DNA from: Bacteroidaceae bacterium
GTDB taxonomy: Bacteria; Bacteroidota; Bacteroidia; Bacteroidales; Bacteroidaceae
NCBI GenBank assembly: GCA_017936265.1
Contig: JAGBFX010000055.1
Location: 1-46,257, forward strand
Direction of reading: 5' to 3'
Length of the DNA: 46,257 bases
Positions 34,449 through 43,450 of this stretch are shown here, in pieces; the first letter of the stretch is position 1; the number at the start of each line of letters is the position of its first letter. The translations under genes and the position numbers were made by a program. The notes under the pieces were generated by a model. That model saw only the letters and a list, made by a program, of their open reading frames with translations. It searched no databases and was not told the origin of the DNA.

Positions 34449-36116
34449 TCAAGGCAGATATTCAATAACCATTGTGTGGTTCATATCACGGTGCAACGTG
34501 CCATTCATATCTATGATGCAAGAGAATGGAATGCCTATAAAACGAAGTTTTGCCTGAAGGTACTCCCAATCTTTGCTACTGATGTATATGTGTTCTCCTT
34601 CAATGTATGTTTTGCCAAGCCACTCTTCCGATGATTCGCGATACTTATCCTCGGTGATATACAGGAACTTTACGGGCTTCCCTTGCATATCCTTTATGAA
34701 ATTGCGTTGCTCCATCATAGTTGCACGGCAGGGACCACATCCCATATTCCAGAAATCGAGAAAAAGCACATTACCTTTGTATGGAGCTATAATGCGTTGT
34801 ATCACAGGGTCGAAGGCAAGGTTTTCCTCGGGAGTCGTCTTTACCTCAAACTTTTTCACATACTCACGATAGGCCTTTGTAAAATGGTGACTTAATATGG
34901 GACTTGTGATATATGGCATAGTACCCGCCACATAGGATGCCACATAGTCGGGTGTATTCTCGTGCTCTTTTATTTTAAAACCGAATATACCACGCATCAT
35001 ACACCATTGCCCCATAAAGCTATTTGCAGATAGTCCTGTCGCTTTTGAAGAACACTCCATCGCAAGCGACCAATAATCACTTACGGTCAAGAGGGTATCG
35101 TTGCGCATCGGTAGTACAGCCTGCAAGAATTGAGCATCGTAATCAGTGGGCATAACAAACCCGAAAGCATAGTCTTGAATTTCCTGCGAGGTGCCGCCTG
35201 TAACCGGTAACACAATCTCGTTTGAATAGAATTTAAGTTCTTCATAAATTCCAAATTCTGCACAATTTACAAGAGAACCAGCCACTGAATATAACAGCGC
35301 CTTCGGATTGTCGAGAAGCCTTTTTTCGTGCTTCTTCAGGAACTTGTAAAACCATTTGTTGTCAAGCGGCTCAAAGGTCTCGTTTTTCACAGGAACGGTA
35401 CGCCCACTAATTGAATCGAATTCAGGATAAAAAGCCGTATAGTTGTACATACTCCGTAAAGACATCATCATATACAGACCTTCGTAAATTGCATCGTTCT
35501 TTATTATTTCGGCAGCAATGGGGTTGATATCTGCGGGGAGAACAAAGCACCCTTCGTCAATATCCTTCATCACCTTTTCCATAACCTTGCCCGTGTTGCG
35601 GCAATAGTCCTCCACAGCCTTGCGTCCTTGCTTGTATATGCGTGAATGTTCGCTCAAGTCACCATAAGGACTCTTGGCATAAGGTTCCACGATTATGGGA
35701 CGACAACGATCTACCCAGTAACAAATGCTGCCGGGTGCTACGGAAGTGCTGCGTGCTGCCACATCTACAGAGAGTGTCACAGTGTCGCCTACAAAGAAAT
35801 AGAGGTCGTTGGGGAGCGGACCGGTGTAACTATCGGCACGCAGATATACTGTTGTACTATGTGGCACATATACATCGCTTGCAAATGTTCCGTCTGCATC
35901 TACTTTAACAAGAGAATTTACCTCTGTATTTGTAAATTCATTCCTAAAAATGAGAAGTATCTGCTTTGGAAAATCCTGCGATGTGCCATTTGTGAATTGC
36001 CCGTTGAAATGCACGGTACCACTACGGTAGTGATAGTCAGTTACCACAGAATTCCCCTGCGCAAAGCCACACAGGGTGACAAATGCAGATAATAATGTCA
36101 GTAATCTCTTTTTCAT
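34449..36116 (-). CDS. Secreted thioredoxin-fold protein, array type A (CGPC)
   Basis: The 555-residue protein has a signal peptide (MKKRLLTLLSAFVTLCGFAQ), a roughly 130-residue beta-rich N-terminal domain, a helical middle (SPYGDLSEHSRIYKQGRKAV) and a C-terminal thioredoxin fold with CGPC at 460-463 (FLDFWNMGCGPCRATMMEQR). The usual Trp before CGPC is Gly. The cis-proline is kept (FIGIPFSCIID). Closest paralogue in the window: 40041-41723. It ends about 8 residues earlier than that paralogue, and a copy of the next gene's tail follows the stop in phase, suggesting recombination at the 3' end. Expected role: periplasmic or surface disulfide/redox chemistry; substrate unknown. Confidence 0.78.
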   Translation of the reverse strand: MKKRLLTLLSAFVTLCGFAQGNSVVTDYHYRSGTVHFNGQFTNGTSQDFPKQILLIFRNEFTNTEVNSLVKVDADGTFASDVYVPHSTTVYLRADSYTGPLPNDLYFFVGDTVTLSVDVAARSTSVAPGSICYWVDRCRPIIVEPYAKSPYGDLSEHSRIYKQGRKAVEDYCRNTGKVMEKVMKDIDEGCFVLPADINPIAAEIIKNDAIYEGLYMMMSLRSMYNYTAFYPEFDSISGRTVPVKNETFEPLDNKWFYKFLKKHEKRLLDNPKALLYSVAGSLVNCAEFGIYEELKFYSNEIVLPVTGGTSQEIQDYAFGFVMPTDYDAQFLQAVLPMRNDTLLTVSDYWSLAMECSSKATGLSANSFMGQWCMMRGIFGFKIKEHENTPDYVASYVAGTMPYITSPILSHHFTKAYREYVKKFEVKTTPEENLAFDPVIQRIIAPYKGNVLFLDFWNMGCGPCRATMMEQRNFIKDMQGKPVKFLYITEDKYRESSEEWLGKTYIEGEHIYISSKDWEYLQAKLRFIGIPFSCIIDMNGTLHRDMNHTMVIEYLP

Positions 36117-36167
36117 ATTGTGTTTTGTTTTTCAGTTTAAATTTCAAATGCAATTATGTCATTTCAA

Positions 36168-36178
36168 TTATAAGACGG
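36168..36178 (-). promoter_or_regulatory. Isolated ECF -10-like element before the type A gene
   Basis: On the minus strand CGTCTTATA matches the -10 part of the two ECF-type promoters, 50 bp before the ATG at 36116. The -35 position falls in the 3' end of the upstream gene and does not read TGTAAC. It is perhaps a decayed internal promoter or chance. Confidence 0.25.
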
Positions 36179-36180
36179 AC

Positions 36181-37911
36181 TTACTTCTTCAGCAAAGAGT
36201 TTATTTGCAGCAGCAAGCCTTCTCCTGAGGATGGCGATTCGGCATCCGTGGTTACCAGCCGGCCCTCCTTGTCATACAATATATATGTGGGATATGCAGT
36301 CACATTCCATAATTCATTGAGCAGCAGCTGCTGTTCCATTGGCAGGTTGTAGTGATATACATTGTCGCCTGTTATGTTGTTCTCTTTGATTACATTCTTC
36401 CACGATACTTCATCGGAACTGTAGGCAAAATAGAGAAATACCACATCCTTGTCTTTCAGAGCCTCCTTTATTGCAGGGGCGTGTTTCATCTCTTCCCTGC
36501 ACGGTCCGCACCAGGTGCCCCATACGTCAATGTATATTACCTTGCCTTTATGCGGAGCAAGAATAGCATTCAACAGCGAATCGGTCTCGGAAATCTCGCC
36601 TACTTCGGGTTTGTTTACTGCGATTTTCTCCTCGGATATACGTCTGTAATGTTCCATCCGCTTCTCTATCAGTTCAATGAAGAAACGGTTCTCAATATTC
36701 TCTTTCACAACATTCCACCCATCAGGGCACTGCATCCCCGATGTATTGTCCAAGTAATACATCATGTAGGATGCGTTGATGAAATCCTTCTCGCTCTTTG
36801 GAATTGGATACGCATCGGTAAATTCACAATTAAGACGGAAACTCAGTGTCATCATAAGGTTCATTGCGCTGTCGGGCTGTTGCTCCACTAAGGATTCAAG
36901 TTTGTGAACCTCGACAATGGAATCGGTAAAGGCTAAGTCCTCTTGGTATGGAGCAAGGAATGTCTCGGCCTGCTCTTCGGTAGCGCCGTTGCTCTTCTTT
37001 GCGAGTGCTCCGGCACGGGCTGTCCAGGCACGCCTGAAGGAGTGGCTTCTTTCGGCCGGGACATCAATGAGTCCCCTGCACCTCAATTCCTCGGCAATCA
37101 AATATAAAGGAGTGGGAGTCCAAGGCATATAAGGATAAAGATTCTCAACTTGCATGTGTTGGTCAATATCCACATAACGGTCTATCCACAAAGTGTACGG
37201 TGGCAGGCTCGCTTTCCACATCTCATCTATGAAAGCGAAATACTCCGCTGTAGGCGGTTCGGGAGTATTGTCACAACAGTAACGAGTAGAATAGTAAAGG
37301 GCAAGCGATGTTATGTAACCGCGCATCAAGGGATATATTTGTCTCTTCAGAGGAGTAGTTCCACAGAGCAGTCTGTCGAGCGTAGCCACTGAACCGTTGT
37401 AGAACTCCCTGCAACGACGCAGATGTTCCTGCGGCTCCATTGTGTCATGAATGGGGTGAAGGCGTAAAGCGCGTGATTCCACTTCCCACCCGGTGATGAA
37501 AGTTTCGTAACGGGCAAGTTCGTTGTTTATTGGAGCATTGTCGCCATCGAAAGTGACGCTTGCACCATCGCACACCACCTGTAGTGTATCGCCACCGTTG
37601 GCAAGCATCTTGAATTTGCGTCCTCCAATATACAGGTCGAGCAGCGTAGCATTATATACAGGGAGTGTGAATGAAAAATAACCCTGCTCATCAGGCTCAA
37701 AGAAAATCTTGCCATACTCGCACATATCCTTTAAATAGCCCACATACGCCTCACGGTCGGTGTCATGGAATTTCTTTACCGTTCCCTTCACGTGTACACT
37801 ATCCAAGGCGTACTCATTCTTTATAAACGAATCCGTTCCTGTCTTCAATGAAGCACATGATGCAAGCAATACCACTGCCGGCAGCAAAAGTGATTTTAAA
37901 ATCCTATTCAT
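36181..37911 (-). CDS. Thioredoxin-fold lipoprotein, array type B (CGPC)
   Basis: The 576-residue protein starts MNRILKSLLLPAVVLLASC with lipobox LAS-C, the only lipidated member of the array. The middle is helical. The thioredoxin fold has CGPC at 468-471 (DVWGTWCGPCREEMKH), followed by FLYFAYSSDEVSWKNVIKEN, GDNVYHYNLPMEQQ and cis-Pro in TAYPTYILYDKEG. Closest relatives in the window are 37935-40019 and 44026-46050. Starts at 37935 or 37947 overlap the upstream stop (TAATG) and would allow translational coupling; I prefer 37911 because it gives a compact lipoprotein signal. It is probably membrane-tethered in the periplasm. Confidence 0.78.
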   Translation of the reverse strand: MNRILKSLLLPAVVLLASCASLKTGTDSFIKNEYALDSVHVKGTVKKFHDTDREAYVGYLKDMCEYGKIFFEPDEQGYFSFTLPVYNATLLDLYIGGRKFKMLANGGDTLQVVCDGASVTFDGDNAPINNELARYETFITGWEVESRALRLHPIHDTMEPQEHLRRCREFYNGSVATLDRLLCGTTPLKRQIYPLMRGYITSLALYYSTRYCCDNTPEPPTAEYFAFIDEMWKASLPPYTLWIDRYVDIDQHMQVENLYPYMPWTPTPLYLIAEELRCRGLIDVPAERSHSFRRAWTARAGALAKKSNGATEEQAETFLAPYQEDLAFTDSIVEVHKLESLVEQQPDSAMNLMMTLSFRLNCEFTDAYPIPKSEKDFINASYMMYYLDNTSGMQCPDGWNVVKENIENRFFIELIEKRMEHYRRISEEKIAVNKPEVGEISETDSLLNAILAPHKGKVIYIDVWGTWCGPCREEMKHAPAIKEALKDKDVVFLYFAYSSDEVSWKNVIKENNITGDNVYHYNLPMEQQLLLNELWNVTAYPTYILYDKEGRLVTTDAESPSSGEGLLLQINSLLKK

Positions 37912-37934
37912 CTGTATTTTCGCATAATTGTCCA

Positions 37935-40019
37935 TTACTCCAAACATTTATTTATTTCATTAATCAATGCATCTAAATATTGTGGGAACGGCGCATCGGA
38001 ACTGACCAACTTTCCGTTCTTGTCAAATAGGATGAATGTGGGGAACCTTGTGACTCCCAACAGTCGCTCAATAGACTCCTGCTGCTCATAAGGCAGATTA
38101 TAATGGAATATATTATCACCGTAAAGCCCCAGTTTCTTTACAATCACCTGGCGGACATCTTCGGGAGTGTTGTTCGCAAAATAGAGATAGACGACATCCT
38201 TGCCTTTAAGTTCATCCTTGACCGCTTGCATATGTTTCAGCTGTTCCTTGCACGGTCCGCACCACGAACCCCAGAAATCGGCATATACCACCTTTCCGCG
38301 ATGTGGTTCAAGAATTGTTGCAAGCAATGAATCGGCAACAAGGGTCTCAGGGGTAAGGTCGGCATAATTACGCAAATACCTAACTTCGAGTTCTCCGGCT
38401 TCCAAGCGACGGAGATAATTGTTCTGTTCAACAATCACCTGTGCAGGAGCGAAATCTTCAAGCCCCTCCATTGCTGCCGATATTATAGTATCATTTACAG
38501 ACTTCTCTTCTTCTGCAAGCTGATTATATGTAAGCAAAGAAATTGCATATTTGCAATCCTCGGCAGGCAGGTGCAAATCTTCAACGTAGCGACGAGTCTT
38601 CATAATATCGCCAATCAACATACAGTTCTGTTTATTCCACAAAGGCAGAGTATCGACCTTGTACTTTTCGCATATCTGTGTATAGCGTTTGTCCACAGAC
38701 TCAAGCCTTTCCACTCTTTTCTTCGCGCTTATGGTATCGCTGACTTTATCCATCGCCAAAGCCAGTTGCAGACTTATAAGGTATTCGTACTCATTTAAGA
38801 TGCTTTTCTCTTTTTTGCTAAGTTTGATGACACCCAACCGGTCCAGTTCAAGCAATGCGGCTTTGTCGGGCCAATTGATTCGCACTCCCAAGCCGTTGTC
38901 ATCGCAATAACTCACATAACTCTTCAACATATATGTAGTGTACCTACCCAATGTAAGCGGGTTAGGAATATCGGTTGACAGTTCTTTTACAAGCATAATC
39001 AAGTCTTCGGGAGCTTCTTCCAGTTTGCGTCTCCTGAGCATACTCCACATTGCATCCAATTGCTCTGCCTTTATATTGGTCCTGTAAAAATATGCAGCCC
39101 TTTCATCAAAGCCCGGGTGCTCTTCGATATATTTCTGCAGGCGTATAAGATGGCGTTTGAGAGTACCTTCGGTATATTTATAAAAAAGACTGAGTGGCGA
39201 CAGATTATATGAAACCGGCGAATCATATATTCCGTTCTCTCTGTCATAGCTGTAATATTCCATAATACTCTTCTGCAAGACAGTATCACTCACCATTATT
39301 TCAGGCACGCTATTGTTGCCGTCATAAATGACCTTTACAGTATCACCGGGCCAAGCCAGCACAGGATATGCTTTTCTACCGACCTTAAGGTAGAAACATG
39401 TAGCATTGAATACAGGGAATGTGTATGTGAAATCATCTGTGAATTCGCAATCCCTATCCTCGAAACCAAATGGATTGAAGAGAACAACAGGATCGTTGCT
39501 GTTTTTAATTTCACACTCCACCCTTATGCTGTCATGTACGTAATTACCAATAAAGGGCGATTGTGTCACCTTGCCCCATTTCTTGTCTTTACCGATTACC
39601 TCTTTCAGACTGTATTCTTTCAATGATACGCCTTTCAGGTTCCAACCGCTCTTGCCACCGTCGAAATCAAAAGAGAGGTCTTCCTTGTCCAATGGCTCAA
39701 AATGGAGAACTCCTTTCATAAAGCCACTTTCAGGCAGATTTGTCGCCTGCCCAATCTCAACGCCCTCGCTACGCAATAGCTTATAACGCTTGCCTGTCGT
39801 GTTACCGACAAGCACGGCATCCGCATCGACGGTTATGTTGTCAACTGCATAAAAATAGACCTCAAGAACGGTAGTTTCCTTATCGGCAATAACCTTTGAA
39901 ATATCAAAGATTCGGGTATTTATACTCTCGTAGTAGGGATATTCTACAGATATACTCTTTTGCGCAAAGCTACATACGGTGGTAAACGCAACGATTAAGG
40001 TTAATACAAGTTTCTTCAT
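37935..40019 (-). CDS. Secreted thioredoxin-fold protein, array type B, longest N-terminus
   Basis: The 694-residue protein has a signal peptide (MKKLVLTLIVAFTTVCSFAQ), a beta-rich N-terminal domain about 150 residues longer than in its relatives, a helical middle, and a thioredoxin fold with CGPC at 587-590 (ADFWGSWCGPCKEQLKHMQA). YLYFANNTPEDV, GDNIFHYNLPYEQQ and cis-Pro in TRFPTFILFDKNGK follow. It starts 21 bp after the gene at 40041 and overlaps or abuts the next, so it is mid-operon. The N-terminal part differs strongly from its type B relatives although the catalytic domain is close. Confidence 0.78.
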   Translation of the reverse strand: MKKLVLTLIVAFTTVCSFAQKSISVEYPYYESINTRIFDISKVIADKETTVLEVYFYAVDNITVDADAVLVGNTTGKRYKLLRSEGVEIGQATNLPESGFMKGVLHFEPLDKEDLSFDFDGGKSGWNLKGVSLKEYSLKEVIGKDKKWGKVTQSPFIGNYVHDSIRVECEIKNSNDPVVLFNPFGFEDRDCEFTDDFTYTFPVFNATCFYLKVGRKAYPVLAWPGDTVKVIYDGNNSVPEIMVSDTVLQKSIMEYYSYDRENGIYDSPVSYNLSPLSLFYKYTEGTLKRHLIRLQKYIEEHPGFDERAAYFYRTNIKAEQLDAMWSMLRRRKLEEAPEDLIMLVKELSTDIPNPLTLGRYTTYMLKSYVSYCDDNGLGVRINWPDKAALLELDRLGVIKLSKKEKSILNEYEYLISLQLALAMDKVSDTISAKKRVERLESVDKRYTQICEKYKVDTLPLWNKQNCMLIGDIMKTRRYVEDLHLPAEDCKYAISLLTYNQLAEEEKSVNDTIISAAMEGLEDFAPAQVIVEQNNYLRRLEAGELEVRYLRNYADLTPETLVADSLLATILEPHRGKVVYADFWGSWCGPCKEQLKHMQAVKDELKGKDVVYLYFANNTPEDVRQVIVKKLGLYGDNIFHYNLPYEQQESIERLLGVTRFPTFILFDKNGKLVSSDAPFPQYLDALINEINKCLE

Positions 40020-40040
40020 ATCGTTTATTCAAACATTTTA

Positions 40041-41723
40041 TCATTTCAACAACTCTTCAATCTCCTTTTCAAGTGCATTGACATCATGCGAAGCTTCATG
40101 TACAAATCCATTGGTATCTATGAGCACAAGAGCCGGTGTACCTGTGAAATTGAATATTCCTTTGAAAGCGGTCCAATCGCGTTCGTCGACAAACAGAGCC
40201 TCGCCATTTATACCTTTCTCTTTCAACCATTGTGTTGAATGCTCTACATCGTCATATTCGGTAGAGGCAATATAGATGAATTTCACCGGTTTTCCTTTCA
40301 TCCGTTCAACAAGTTCACGTTGCTCAAGCATCCCAGCACGGCAAGGGCCACAGCCATATGACCAAAAATCAAGAAACAACACATTACCCTTGTATGGTGA
40401 CAATACACGGTCTGCAACCTCATTGGCAAAAGCATTCAACATAGGAACAACAGTATTTTCGTTGGCAATAGCGTGCTTGCGATAGAGTTCCAGAAAATGG
40501 TGTGCCACAACCGGGTCTGTTATAAACGGCATTGCAGCCTTTGCTTTTTCGGTAATGTATTTGTCGCCGTCAACCCCATCAAAGTGTTGCCCGAATACAT
40601 ATAAGGTCAACGCCATCTGTGACAGGAACGAGGATGAAGATACACCATACATTTCGTATATATTTTCAAATCCTTGGCGAATTCTATCTCTCTGTGTATA
40701 TAATGTATCGCCACTCAACGGCAATGCTTTTTCAAGGAAGCCATCACGGTACTCACGTGGCAAAATGTGCCACAAAGCATAATCAGCGACATCCTGTTCT
40801 GTACCGGCAGGGGCATAGGCCGTAGCCCCGTGGTACAATGGTGCATAAATGGTATTTCTCAAAGAGTTGAAAAGTGCCCAGAATGTACTTGAGTTAAACA
40901 GAATAGAAGGATTGTCGAACAGATCCTTTTCGTATTTCTTAAAGAACTTCTTTAACTTGCGTAGGTCAAGCGGCTTGACTGTTGCGTTTTTCACGACCTC
41001 TTTGTATTCTCCTGCCGTTTCGTCATATACAAGAGAACTTCCCGACGAGAAACGCCATGCTTCCAAAAGTTCGACAATATTGGACAAACCTTTAAAAAGG
41101 ATGTTACACTTTACCATTTCGCACGCGAGTGGCGACAAGGAATCAGGTAACTCAACCTTTCCACGACTGATGTCCTTTATCGTCTGTTCCATAATATCGA
41201 TATTGCGTTCTATTGCCCATTGTATTGTATCGCGATTCCCATCTTTGGAATATACATAGGGCTGTGACAAATCGCCATAAGGGCTATCGGCGTAATACGT
41301 GTTAATTTCATTCTGCGATTCTGTAAAGATGTCCGCCAAATGATTATTCCTGCTATTCAATACATAGTCATCAGGAGTGAATACCGCTTCCAATGTATCA
41401 CCGACAGAGAGGAGTGGAATTATAGTATGTGGCGATGCATCAATAAAACATATTTGCGAGTGTGGCAGTTTTACAATACCACAGAATGTGCCATCAGCAT
41501 TCACCTTAACGAGTTGGTTTTGGTTTTGCAAAGAAAAGTAGTCCATTACGTTTGCCACCACATACTGTGGCATTTCGCTTTGTGAATAGTTCTCGAAACG
41601 GCCTTTAAAAACAACATCACCACCACGGAACATATAATCATTGAACTGTCCGTGGTCAATGGCCTGTGCAAAGCCACATACGGTGGCAAATGCAACGACA
41701 AGGGTTAAGAATAGTTTTTTCAT
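40041..41723 (-). CDS. Secreted thioredoxin-fold protein, array type A (CGPC)
   Basis: The 560-residue protein has a signal peptide (MKKLFLTLVVAFATVCGFAQ) that is nearly identical, also in DNA, to that of the gene at 41880. SPYGDLSQPYVYSKDGNRDT and DISRGKVELPDSLSPLACEM in the middle match the type A gene at 34449. CGPC is at 458-461 (LDFWSYGCGPCRAGMLEQRE), again with Gly before CGPC, and cis-Pro is in TGTPALVLIDTNG. A dispersed hairpin repeat separates it from the gene at 41880. Confidence 0.78.
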   Translation of the reverse strand: MKKLFLTLVVAFATVCGFAQAIDHGQFNDYMFRGGDVVFKGRFENYSQSEMPQYVVANVMDYFSLQNQNQLVKVNADGTFCGIVKLPHSQICFIDASPHTIIPLLSVGDTLEAVFTPDDYVLNSRNNHLADIFTESQNEINTYYADSPYGDLSQPYVYSKDGNRDTIQWAIERNIDIMEQTIKDISRGKVELPDSLSPLACEMVKCNILFKGLSNIVELLEAWRFSSGSSLVYDETAGEYKEVVKNATVKPLDLRKLKKFFKKYEKDLFDNPSILFNSSTFWALFNSLRNTIYAPLYHGATAYAPAGTEQDVADYALWHILPREYRDGFLEKALPLSGDTLYTQRDRIRQGFENIYEMYGVSSSSFLSQMALTLYVFGQHFDGVDGDKYITEKAKAAMPFITDPVVAHHFLELYRKHAIANENTVVPMLNAFANEVADRVLSPYKGNVLFLDFWSYGCGPCRAGMLEQRELVERMKGKPVKFIYIASTEYDDVEHSTQWLKEKGINGEALFVDERDWTAFKGIFNFTGTPALVLIDTNGFVHEASHDVNALEKEIEELLK

Positions 41724-41761
41724 TGTATTTTATGGTAATGAACTATAATACTCAGCGCAGA

Positions 41762-41832
41762 TGTCATATCGACCGTATGGGAGATATCTCATAAGTTGTT
41801 TTAGAGGTCCCTCACTGCGTATCGGGATGACA
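41762..41832. repeat. Dispersed hairpin repeat inside the thioredoxin array
   Basis: A third copy of the TGTCAT...GGGATGACA repeat, with GAGATATCTCATAA and GAGGTCCCTCACTGCG. It lies in the 155-bp gap between two array genes and may end or process the transcript there. Confidence 0.7.
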
Positions 41833-41879
41833 TACTCGCTGGGGCAACTGCTATATTGTTGTTGTATTTTATAATTAAA

Positions 41880-43148
41880 TTATAATCTTTCTTTTAGTAT
41901 CTGTTCTACCTCCTCGGCGGTTGCTCCTATTACAAGAATAGTTCCGTCTTTATCTACAAGGAACACCTCTCCGGCACCCCTAATGCCGTACCGTTCCCAA
42001 ATATTGTCCACACCTCGCAGTGCGAGCAGGTTCAGCCAAGGATAACCGTCTTTCTCCACTGCAAGCCTCATATCTTCGCTTTCCAATTCGCTTGCCACTC
42101 CAACGACAGTGAATCCCTTATCCTTGTATTTGTTGTACAATGGAATGAAGCTCATAGACGTCCGTCTGCAAGGACCACACCACGATGCCCAGAAGTCAAC
42201 AATGGCAATCTTCCCCTCAATCTCTTTTGAAAGGGTGTGTTTTGCTCCATTGAGGTCAGGAAGAGTAAAGTCAATTATTCGTGAGCCTACACGCACATCC
42301 ATCGATGACACCCAATTCCGCAAGGCTATTGCCATATTATTTGTGGGATACCTGGCATCATACACACGCTTGAACACATCCACGTATGGCTGTTTGGTGG
42401 CATTGTCCTTGTTATAAAGCCTGTATCTTACCTGGTCGAGCAGATAGAGACCTACCATACCGGGATAATTCATGATATAATCAAGTTCATAGGCATACAT
42501 CTCTTTCCTTAGCTTTTCGCCTTTCTCCATAAATACCTTGTACTCCTGTGTATAAAAGCGGTTTTCTTTCTCTAACAGCTCTATTTTCTCGCTAAGGCTA
42601 TTTAACGAATCGCGGTCTTCACATTCATCGTACAGTTTCTTGAGTGCTGCCCCTTCAGCTGTCAAAAGTTTGCCTGCCTTCTCTAAAACCTCCTCTTCTT
42701 GTCTCATTGGAATGTAGAATCTCTCTTCTATACTTTTATTATAGGCAAGCAACTCTTTGTTGAGTGGTGTCTCCGAATGCAGTGTAGGACGCGGAGCATC
42801 GTCTATTGCATAGCCATAGAACGTCGCATAAACATCTCCCTCCTCGGCAAAGAAGTCAAGTGTCATCCAACAACCATTGTTGTAATCCTCACAAGCAAAC
42901 AGCTGATAGAATTCAGGTTCGTCGATATAAAGGTCGTACGAGAAATGCCCATCCTTAACCCAGATAGTATCGACCGGTACTACTCTTGGGTCGCCGTTAC
43001 CAATCATGAGTAATATACGTGTAAAAGTACTCTCTTTTACCTCGCCCTCAATGTGACAATGTAGTTTTTTGTTATAGTCTATGCTCTCCTGTGCAAAGCC
43101 ACATACAGTGACAAATGCAACGATTAAGGTTAAAAATAGTTTTTTCAT
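41880..43148 (-). CDS. DUF4369-TlpA-like thioredoxin protein lacking the cis-proline
   Basis: The 422-residue protein has a signal peptide (MKKLFLTLIVAFVTVCGFAQ), a DUF4369-like beta domain (about 25-120), a helical linker and a TlpA-type domain with CGPC at 324-327 (IVDFWASWCGPCRRTSMSFI). The conserved cis-proline before the last strands, normally 'YGIRGIPHTFLID', reads YGIRGAGEVFLVDKDG here, so Pro is Gly at about residue 393. This loop shapes substrate and disulfide specificity in thioredoxin folds. It is the shortest array member and the only one with a plain TlpA layout. The start at 43187 would precede the signal peptide and is rejected. An ECF-type promoter lies 118 bp upstream. Confidence 0.82.
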   Translation of the reverse strand: MKKLFLTLIVAFVTVCGFAQESIDYNKKLHCHIEGEVKESTFTRILLMIGNGDPRVVPVDTIWVKDGHFSYDLYIDEPEFYQLFACEDYNNGCWMTLDFFAEEGDVYATFYGYAIDDAPRPTLHSETPLNKELLAYNKSIEERFYIPMRQEEEVLEKAGKLLTAEGAALKKLYDECEDRDSLNSLSEKIELLEKENRFYTQEYKVFMEKGEKLRKEMYAYELDYIMNYPGMVGLYLLDQVRYRLYNKDNATKQPYVDVFKRVYDARYPTNNMAIALRNWVSSMDVRVGSRIIDFTLPDLNGAKHTLSKEIEGKIAIVDFWASWCGPCRRTSMSFIPLYNKYKDKGFTVVGVASELESEDMRLAVEKDGYPWLNLLALRGVDNIWERYGIRGAGEVFLVDKDGTILVIGATAEEVEQILKERL

Positions 43149-43265
43149 ATTATTCGGTTTATTTTGAATCTGTTTAAAATTTTGCAATTATAATAATATC
43201 GGCTAACAGTTTCACCCCCCCCTGTTAATAAATGTTAATATAGCATATAAAGCGAATGTTTATAC

Positions 43266-43297
43266 CTATAAGACGGATAGGATGCCTATTTGTTACA
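43266..43297 (-). promoter_or_regulatory. ECF-type promoter of the thioredoxin array
   Basis: On the minus strand TGTAAC (43292-43297), 16 bp, CGTCTTATAG (43266-43275). Core elements and spacing are identical to the sigma operon promoter at 31511-31542. Downstream genes 43148 to 34449 could form one long transcript. Confidence 0.6.
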
Positions 43298-43349
43298 ATG
43301 AGCACTGCACTTAACCAGCTATCTTTAGAGAGCAAGGCAACGATTTCAT

Positions 43350-43400
43350 CCCAACTTTTTGCGCTTTTCTCCCTACTTTTTAAAATTTCCTCCCAACTTA
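43350..43400 (-). promoter_or_regulatory. Three 9-bp direct repeats at 21-bp periodicity (LytTR-like sites)
   Basis: On the minus strand the sites read AAAGTTGGG (43350-43358), AAAGTAGGG (43371-43379) and TAAGTTGGG (43392-43400). The first and third fit the LytTR consensus [TA][AC][CA]GTTN[AG][TG] exactly and the middle one has a single change. LytTR dimers bind pairs of such repeats with 12-13 bp between them, i.e. a 21-22 bp period. They lie 53-103 bp upstream of the array's -35 box. The rest of the 302-bp gap 43149-43450 holds the ECF promoter and no gene. Confidence 0.55.
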
Positions 43401-43450
43401 AACGAAATCTTGTTGGCTGAATATTGCTTTTAAGGTTACACAGTCAAAAT

